Assembly (NCBI GenBank): GCA_023396625.1 | Contig: JAEWVY010000293.1 | Span: 1 to 12,133 of the forward strand | Reading direction: 5' to 3' | Origin: Pseudomonadota bacterium | GTDB lineage: Bacteria; Pseudomonadota; Gammaproteobacteria; Burkholderiales; Burkholderiaceae_C | Length of the DNA: 12,133 bases | Shown: positions 8,018 to 12,133 of the stretch, piece after piece | Numbering within the stretch: position 1 is the first letter of the stretch | How the letters are laid out: each line of letters opens with the position of its first letter | Program-made: the position numbers and the translations under genes | Notes under the pieces: generated by a model | The model's input: only the letters and a program-made list of their open reading frames with translations | Database searches by the model: none | Told to the model about the DNA's origin: nothing

Positions 8018-8059
8018 GATCTATTGCGCAGATCGCTGCCAGATGGTGGGCAGTGATCT
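8018..8059 (-). other. Mutually exclusive hairpins in the rplT-pheS gap
   Basis: Two alternative stems share the segment 8030-8034. One pairs 8055-8059 with 8030-8034 (AGATC/GATCT) and then CTGCC/GGCAG around an 8-nt loop, with one A-C mismatch on the minus-strand RNA. The other pairs 8030-8034 with 8018-8022 around GCGCAAT and abuts the terminator stem. This could be simple 3'-end structure of the rplT mRNA or part of a switch ahead of pheS. Confidence 0.4.
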
Positions 8060-8066
8060 TTGTGAA

Positions 8067-8426
8067 TTAAGCGGTCAGCTTGGCTTTGACTTGCTCCACG
8101 ATGGCACCAAAACCTGCTGCATCATGCACGGCCATGTCGGCCAGCACCTTGCGGTCGATTTCGATCGAAGCCTTCTTCAGGCCGTTGGCAAACTGGCTGT
8201 AGGTCAGACCGCACTGACGCGCGGCGGCGTTGATACGGGCAATCCACAACTGACGAAAAACACGCTTCTTGGTTCTGCGATCACGGTAGGCATATTGCCC
8301 CGCCTTCATTACCGCTTCTTTGGCAATCCGGAAGACGTTACCGCGACGGCCGCGGAAGCCTTTGGCCAGAGTCAGGACTTTTTTGTGACGGGCACGTGCC
8401 GTTACACCACGTTTGACGCGAGGCAT
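8067..8426 (-). CDS. rplT: Large ribosomal subunit protein L20
   Basis: A 50S assembly protein that binds 23S rRNA early and in many bacteria represses its own operon. The 119-residue product is the normal length and starts with the canonical 'MPRVKRGVTARARHKKVL'. A long basic N-terminal extension (1-60, with 'GFRGRRGNVFRIAKEAV' and 'YAYRDRRTKKR') is followed by the globular domain 'LWIARINAAARQCGLTYS' and 'LADMAVHD'. A strong AAGGAG lies 7 nt before the ATG. It is 26 nt downstream of rpmI, so L35 and L20 are made from one message. Confidence 0.98.
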   Translation of the reverse strand: MPRVKRGVTARARHKKVLTLAKGFRGRRGNVFRIAKEAVMKAGQYAYRDRRTKKRVFRQLWIARINAAARQCGLTYSQFANGLKKASIEIDRKVLADMAVHDAAGFGAIVEQVKAKLTA

Positions 8427-8452
8427 CAGTATTCTCCTTGTTCGTCAGTGAA

Positions 8453-8656
8453 TTACAAACCCGCCATGGGCAGCATCTGCGCCATATGACCCATATTGGT
8501 CTCATGCACAGCCACAGCACCCCGTAGATGGCGCTTGTTTTTCGTGGTTTTCTTCGTCAGGATGTGGCGCTTAAAGGCTTGGCCACGTTTGACAGTACCA
8601 CCCGGACGAACGCGAAAACGCTTCTTCGCGCTGCTTTTGGTCTTCATTTTGGGCAT
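8453..8656 (-). CDS. rpmI: Large ribosomal subunit protein L35
   Basis: A small basic 50S protein of 67 residues, the usual length. It has the standard opening 'MPKMKTKSSAKKRFRVRPGG' and the conserved 'RHILTKKTTKNKRHLRG' core. The frame is open further upstream, but the ATG at 8656 is the family start and has AAGGAG 8 nt ahead of it. The gene follows a 218-nt leader after infC and is tightly coupled to rplT. Confidence 0.98.
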   Translation of the reverse strand: MPKMKTKSSAKKRFRVRPGGTVKRGQAFKRHILTKKTTKNKRHLRGAVAVHETNMGHMAQMLPMAGL

Positions 8657-8874
8657 TTGGATGCTCCTTCTTTTGCTGTGCTCGTGAGGCGTCTGCAAAC
8701 ATTTGCAGCCTTGATGGCCCCGAGCCACTGTGTGGAAAGCGATGCGATCGCCTTCCGGTGGATCAAAACGGAAACCCCGCCGATCCAAAAATGAAAGGTG
8801 TCAATTCCTTCCATTCTTTTGCTAGGAACTCCACTCTCCCCTACTGGGAAAAAGCGTCGCCGTTCCCTGCAAAT
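8657..8874 (-). promoter_or_regulatory. Structured infC-rpmI leader, candidate L20 control region
   Basis: A gap of 218 nt between the infC stop and the rpmI ATG, long for this otherwise compact cluster, with no coding frame that I can support. On the minus strand it contains two inverted repeats: TGGATC/GATCCA closing 8787-8759, and CTGCAAA/TTTGCAG at 8708-8693, 30-odd nt before the rpmI Shine-Dalgarno. A GCGATCGC palindrome lies between them. In E. coli and Bacillus, L20 represses rpmI-rplT by binding RNA ahead of or within this region. That role here is inferred from position only. Confidence 0.4.
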
Positions 8875-9471
8875 CTAAACTGCCGCCACCGGAGTTCCGG
8901 CATCAATTGCCGGCTTGGCCACCGCTTTCTTGCGCCCGGGTGCGATCATCATCACCATCTGGCGCCCTTCAAGCTTTGGGTATTGCTCCACCACGATCAA
9001 ATCCACCAATTCATCCCGAATTCTGTTCAGAAGCGCCATACCCAGCTCCTGGTGCGTAATCTCACGCCCTCTGAAGCGCAGCGTGATCTTGCACTTGTCG
9101 CCATCAGCCAGAAAGCGCCGGATGTTGCGCATCTTGATGTTGTAGTCCCCCTCGTCGGTGCCCGGGCGGAATTTCACTTCCTTGATTTCAATGATCGTCT
9201 GCTTGGCCTTCGCCTCCGCAGCACGCTTTTGCTCCTGATACTTGAACTTCCCGTAGTCCATCAAGCGGCACACCGGGGGATTGGCCGTGGCAGCGATCTC
9301 CACCAGATCCACATCCAACTCCCCTGCCATACGCAGCGCCTCGGACAGACTCACGATCCCCAACGGCTCGTTTTCGGGGCCCGAAAGACGCACTTCGGGC
9401 GCCATGATTTCACGGTTCAGACGATGCTTGCGCTCCTCGCGTTGGCGACGGTCACGAAATTCAGTAGCGAT
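8875..9471 (-). CDS. infC: Translation initiation factor IF-3, starting on an ATC codon
   Basis: IF3 binds the 30S subunit, prevents 50S joining and checks initiator tRNA and start-codon pairing. The 198-residue product has the IF3 N domain (about 20-90, 'EVRLSGPENEPLGIVSLSEA' and 'PPVCRLMDYGKFKYQEQKR') and C domain (about 100-185, 'IKEVKFRPGTDEGDYNIKMR', 'VEQYPKLEGRQMVMMIAPG'). The first ATG in frame (9405) would drop 22 conserved residues. I place the start at ATC (9471-9469): the residues after it (ATEFRDRRQREERKHRLNRE) match the family N terminus, GAAGGA lies 8 nt upstream, and an in-frame TGA (9477-9475) closes the frame two codons earlier. No ATG, GTG or TTG lies in between. A rare AUU/AUC/AUA start is typical of infC and lets IF3 repress its own synthesis. 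Confidence 0.95.
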   Translation of the reverse strand: MATEFRDRRQREERKHRLNREIMAPEVRLSGPENEPLGIVSLSEALRMAGELDVDLVEIAATANPPVCRLMDYGKFKYQEQKRAAEAKAKQTIIEIKEVKFRPGTDEGDYNIKMRNIRRFLADGDKCKITLRFRGREITHQELGMALLNRIRDELVDLIVVEQYPKLEGRQMVMMIAPGRKKAVAKPAIDAGTPVAAV

Positions 9472-9553
9472 GGCTCAAATCCTTCACAAATTACTACAAA
9501 AAATGCAGCACCACCTGACGTATTCACGCTGGCTAAAGCAGAATTTCCATGAA

Positions 9554-11461
9554 TCAGGCTTTAGAGGCAACATCATTCGACACGCGCTCCAAAAACGCGG
9601 CGACCGACATCACACCGAGATCGACATTGCCCCGGGCGCGCACTGCGACAGCACCGGCTTCCTTTTCCTTGTCGCCCACAACAAGGATATACGGGAGCTT
9701 CTGCATTGAATGCTCCCGTATTTTATACGTAATTTTCTCGTTCCGTAGGTCAGCCATCGCCCTAAATCCTTGATCCAGCAGCGTTTTAACCACATTTTGC
9801 GCATAGGAGGATTGGGAGTCCGTGATATTGAGCACAGCCACCTGCACCGGTGCCAGCCAAGCCGGCAATGCGCCCGCATACTGTTCGATCAGGATTCCAA
9901 TAAAGCGCTCAAGACTCCCCACGATGGCACGGTGCAACAGGATGGGTCGGTGACGCGCGCCCTCCTCGCCCACATACTCGGCATCCAGTCGCTCAGGCAG
10001 ATTGGGATCCACCTGCATGGTGCCACACTGCCACTGCCGCCCCAGCGCATCCTTCAGGGTGTATTCGATCTTGGGCCCATAAAATGCCCCTTCGCCCGGT
10101 GAAATCTCGAACTCGCATCCTGACGCGCGCAATCCCTCGGCCAAGGCATTCTCCGCCCTGTCCCAGCTTTCCTCGGAGCCTATGCGCTTTTCCGGCCGGG
10201 TCGCCAGTTTGTAAATGATGTCGTTGAAACCAAAGTCCCTGTAGACCTTCTGCAGCAAGGTTGTAAAGGCCACACACTCGGCCTGTATCTGGTCTTCGGT
10301 ACAGAAAATGTGCCCATCGTCCTGCGTGAAGGCACGCACACGCATGATGCCGTGCAGACCACCCGTCGGCTCATTTCTGTGGCACTGGCCAAATTCACCA
10401 TACCGCAGTGGCAAATCCCGATAACTCTTGATGCCCTGCTTGAAAATCAGGATATGCCCAGGGCAGTTCATCGGCTTGAGCGCGTAGTGGCGTTTCTCCG
10501 ACTCGGTCGTGAACATGTTCTCGCGGTACTTGTCCCAGTGCCCCGTCTTTTCCCAAAGCGCAGCGTCAAGAATCTGCGGCCCCTTCACCTCCTGGTAGCC
10601 ATTGCCGCGATAGACGCCCCGCATGTACTGCTCCACCTCCTGCCACACGGTCCATCCCTTGGGGTGCCAGAACACGGTGCCCGGCGAATGCTCATCAAGG
10701 TGAAACAAATCCAGCTCGCGACCCAGTTTGCGGTGATCCCGCTTCTCAGCCTCCTCAAGCATCGTCAGATAGTGCTGCAAGTCCTCCTTTGAGGTCCATG
10801 CTGTTCCATAGATACGCTGCAGCATTTCGTTGTGATGGTCTCCACGCCAATAGGCACCGGCCACTTTCATCAGCTTGAAGTGCCGGAGTTTTCCCGTTGA
10901 AGGCACGTGTGGTCCACGGCACAGATCCTCGAAGCGACCCTCCCGGTACAGCGACACCTCCTCGCCGGCAGGAATCGACCCGATGATTTCGGCCTTGTAG
11001 TGCTCCCCAAGCGATTTGAAATAAGCCACAGCCTCATCGCGCGGCAACACCCGGCGGACCACAGGCTCGTCCTTGGCGGCCAGCTCAGTCATCCGCTTTT
11101 CGATGGCCGCCAAATCTTCAAGCGTGAATGGACGCTTGTAGGAAAAATCATAGTAGAACCCGTTTTCGATGACAGGGCCAATGGTCACCTGCGCGTCCGG
11201 AAACAATTCTTTGACGGCGTATGCCAGCAGATGCGCCGTGGAATGGCGGATCACCTCCAGCCCCTCCGCATCCTTGCCGGTGACGATCGACACATTCGCG
11301 TCGGTGGAAATCAATTCACTGAGATCCACCAGCTTGCCGTCAACCTTTCCCGCCAGTGCCGCTTTGGCCAGGCCCGTACCGATGGAGGCGGCCACTTCGG
11401 CCACCGTCACTGGTGCAGCGAATTCACGTCGAGAGCCATCAGGGAGCGTGATCTGAATCAT
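9554..11461 (-). CDS. thrS: Threonine--tRNA ligase
   Basis: A class II synthetase that charges tRNA-Thr and edits mischarged Ser-tRNA-Thr. The 635-residue product is full length (E. coli 642). Domains: TGS (1-61, 'MIQITLPDGSRREF'); the editing domain with the HxxxH motif at H73-H77; the catalytic core from about 240 to 530, with 'MNCPGHILIFK' supplying the zinc cysteine, motif 2 'YGEFGQCHRNEPTGGLHG' and motif 3 'HRAIVGSLERFIGILIEQY'; and a C-terminal HGTP anticodon-binding domain ('VQVAVLNITDSQSSYA' to the end). The frame is open 29 codons further upstream, across the terminator, but the TGS fold begins at the ATG at 11461. No clear Shine-Dalgarno is seen. It leads the thrS-infC-rpmI-rplT cluster, with an 82-nt gap to infC. 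Confidence 0.97.
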   Translation of the reverse strand: MIQITLPDGSRREFAAPVTVAEVAASIGTGLAKAALAGKVDGKLVDLSELISTDANVSIVTGKDAEGLEVIRHSTAHLLAYAVKELFPDAQVTIGPVIENGFYYDFSYKRPFTLEDLAAIEKRMTELAAKDEPVVRRVLPRDEAVAYFKSLGEHYKAEIIGSIPAGEEVSLYREGRFEDLCRGPHVPSTGKLRHFKLMKVAGAYWRGDHHNEMLQRIYGTAWTSKEDLQHYLTMLEEAEKRDHRKLGRELDLFHLDEHSPGTVFWHPKGWTVWQEVEQYMRGVYRGNGYQEVKGPQILDAALWEKTGHWDKYRENMFTTESEKRHYALKPMNCPGHILIFKQGIKSYRDLPLRYGEFGQCHRNEPTGGLHGIMRVRAFTQDDGHIFCTEDQIQAECVAFTTLLQKVYRDFGFNDIIYKLATRPEKRIGSEESWDRAENALAEGLRASGCEFEISPGEGAFYGPKIEYTLKDALGRQWQCGTMQVDPNLPERLDAEYVGEEGARHRPILLHRAIVGSLERFIGILIEQYAGALPAWLAPVQVAVLNITDSQSSYAQNVVKTLLDQGFRAMADLRNEKITYKIREHSMQKLPYILVVGDKEKEAGAVAVRARGNVDLGVMSVAAFLERVSNDVASKA

Positions 11462-11480
11462 GTTCAATGGAAAAGAAGCG

Positions 11481-11512
11481 AAAAAAACAAAGCGCGGTGG
11501 TGGCCGCGCTTT
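11481..11512 (-). terminator. Intrinsic terminator just upstream of thrS
   Basis: On the minus strand a perfect 9-bp stem, AAAGCGCGG/CCGCGCTTT, with loop CCACCA is followed directly by GTTTTTTT. The U-tract ends about 20 nt before the thrS ATG. No minus-strand protein gene lies upstream within the window that it could serve, so it terminates a short leader or small RNA, or attenuates thrS. Confidence 0.88.
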
Positions 11513-11560
11513 TGGGACTGAGGGAGACACTGCACATATAAGGCGCACGACCAGCGGCCT

Positions 11561-11599
11561 TCAGGGGTCTGAATACCTCATTGAAGTTCGCGGTGTCAT
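11561..11599 (-). CDS. Possible 12-residue leader peptide MTPRTSMRYSDP
   Basis: A short frame in the putative thrS leader, with ATG at 11599 and TGA at 11563-11561. It contains two threonine codons (ACA, ACT) among 12 residues, and its stop falls inside the hairpin that precedes the terminator. An AAAGG lies about 11 nt upstream of the ATG, a weak ribosome-binding site. It would fit ribosome-mediated attenuation of thrS, but two Thr codons is a modest enrichment and chance is a real possibility. Confidence 0.2.
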   Translation of the reverse strand: MTPRTSMRYSDP

Positions 11600-11651
11600 A
11601 ACCAGGCAACCTTTCTGGCCCAATGTGCGGGTAGAGACGACGAATGGCATC

Positions 11652-11657
11652 ATTCTA
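11652..11657 (-). promoter_or_regulatory. -10-like box for the thrS leader
   Basis: TAGAAT on the minus strand, in the context GGCTAGAATG, would start a transcript near 11645. The -35 position (17-nt spacer) reads AGGCGG, a poor match, so the promoter is tentative. The rest of the 307-nt region between thrS and the plus-strand lipoprotein shows only a 12-bp palindrome, GGCTCATGAGCC, at 11753-11764. Confidence 0.4.
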
Positions 11658-11819
11658 GCCGCTTGGCTCCAACACCGCCTCCGAGCACCATTCGCCGCAT
11701 GTGTGAACAACTGGTAAAGCTTGCATTCGGCAGACACCGAGTGCACCCACTGGGCTCATGAGCCGTTAGCATGTTCAAAGACTACCCAGTTTCGGATGGT
11801 CATCATCAGGAGACTTGCC

Positions 11820-12133
11820 ATGAAATTTCCATTTTCGTTGCGCATCGCCACACTGGGCTCGACTGCAAGCCTGTTTCTGTCGGGGTGTGTCGTTGCCCCC
11901 TATCCCGCTGGACAAGGGGTCTACACCCAGCCAGATGCGGGTCAAGCCGAAGTCGTCGTGGGTGTGGCTCCACCTGCACCCTACGTCGAGGTGATTCCTG
12001 TCGCCCCCTTCGTTGGCGCCGTCTGGATCAACGGTTACTGGGGCTGGTCCCAGGGACGGCATCATTGGGTGCCCGGCCGCTACGTGCAGCCACGTCCTGG
12101 CCATCACTGGGAGCCCCATCGCTGGAGCCAGGG
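11820..12133 (+). CDS. YXWGXW-repeat lipoprotein (partial, C-terminus beyond the window)
   Basis: The only plus-strand gene. An ATG at 11820 with AGGAGA about 6 nt upstream opens a frame that stays open to the window edge (104 whole codons). Residues 1-22 are a basic, hydrophobic signal ending in the lipobox L20-S21-G22-C23, so C23 is predicted to be lipidated; the next residues (V24, V25) do not carry the Asp that favours inner-membrane retention, so it probably reaches the outer membrane. A Pro/Val-rich linker is followed by an aromatic repeat region: WINGYWGW (69-76), HHWVPGRYV (81-89), HHWEPHRW (95-102). This fits the YXWGXW/BcpO-like repeat family of small envelope proteins, whose function is not known. 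It is divergent from thrS and probably unrelated to it. Confidence 0.82.
   Translation, partial: MKFPFSLRIATLGSTASLFLSGCVVAPYPAGQGVYTQPDAGQAEVVVGVAPPAPYVEVIPVAPFVGAVWINGYWGWSQGRHHWVPGRYVQPRPGHHWEPHRWSQ

Larger units (their letters stand above)
11481..11646 (-). ncRNA. Putative thrS leader RNA or small RNA
   Basis: About 165 nt between a -10-like box and the terminator can fold into nested helices. CGCAC (11629-11625) pairs with GTGCG (11548-11544), and GGCCAG (11620-11615) with CTGGTC (11554-11549, one G-U); on the downstream strand the two helices are directly adjacent. Inside, CTTCA (11586-11582) can pair with TGAAG (11563-11559). GGCCGC just downstream of that hairpin is complementary to GCGGCC in the 5' arm of the terminator, so an antiterminator is conceivable. 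It does not match a 6S RNA or tRNA that I can recognise. Whether it is an attenuator or a stand-alone RNA is inference. Confidence 0.45.

Noticed and set aside
8799..8804. Perfect TTGACA on the minus strand in the infC-rpmI gap as a -35 box
   Set aside because: The -10 position at 16-18 nt spacing reads CGGCGG or GGCGGG, so there is no matching -10 element.
9478..9553. T6 tract (9498-9503, minus strand) between thrS and infC as a terminator
   Set aside because: The bases before it form at best a 4-5 bp stem with wobbles and a large loop, so an intrinsic terminator is not supported.
11481..11646. 6S RNA or tRNA in the thrS leader
   Set aside because: The size is in the 6S range and the ends can be structured, but the characteristic 6S central bulge with flanking conserved stems is not evident, and there is no T-loop or acceptor pairing for a tRNA.
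11753..11764. 12-bp palindrome GGCTCATGAGCC upstream of the lipoprotein gene
   Set aside because: A single short palindrome with no second copy, no U-tract and no clear promoter around it is not enough to call an operator or terminator.
11775..12119. 114-codon minus-strand frame opposite the lipoprotein gene
   Set aside because: The plus-strand frame has a ribosome-binding site, signal peptide, lipobox and family repeats, so the opposite frame is a shadow.

Overview
The window looks like a chromosomal housekeeping segment of a betaproteobacterium, most likely Burkholderiales and plausibly Comamonadaceae. The basis is gene order (thrS-infC-rpmI-rplT-pheS-pheT-ihfA-merR-tRNA-Pro) and the wording of the proteins: an IF3 that begins right at an ATEFRDRRQREERKHRLNRE-type N terminus, and a MerR protein with an MLPPIPAKRYFTIGEV-type start. 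No species is claimed. No CRISPR array, transposase, phage gene or integrase was seen.

Nearly everything is read from the minus strand, so transcription runs from high to low coordinates. (1) 11820-12133, plus strand: the start of a secreted lipoprotein with YXWGXW-type repeats, cut by the window edge. (2) 11481-11660, minus: a -10-like box, a foldable leader of about 165 nt with a 12-codon ORF, and a perfect intrinsic terminator ending about 20 nt before the thrS ATG. (3) 11461-8067, minus: thrS, infC (starting on a rare ATC codon), rpmI and rplT, a translation cluster. (4) 8066-7956: two hairpins, the second a terminator, again close in front of an aminoacyl-tRNA synthetase gene. (5) 7955-3519, minus: pheS, pheT, ihfA and a MerR-family regulator. 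(6) 3493-3417, minus: tRNA-Pro(GGG) with its own -10 box and a downstream hairpin. (7) 3328-1, minus: uvrC (excision repair), pgsA (phosphatidylglycerol synthesis) and the first 244 codons of an EamA/DMT-family transporter, whose ATG overlaps the pgsA stop by four bases.

ThrRS, IF3, L35, L20 and PheRS are all translation components, and the order matches the well-known proteobacterial thrS-to-ihfA cluster. The main points of interest are regulatory. Both synthetase units (thrS and pheST) have a terminator-like hairpin so close to the start codon that transcripts must either read through it or start in a very short gap, which suggests attenuation. infC has the non-canonical start typical of IF3 autoregulation. 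A 218-nt structured gap precedes rpmI. A separate observation is that most of pheS-pheT is visibly more GC-rich (about 60-72% in 60-base samples) than the genes on both sides (about 50-57% in most samples, 60% in one), with the change falling inside the genes.

I found no convincing new multi-gene system. The best candidate for something undescribed is the thrS leader RNA.
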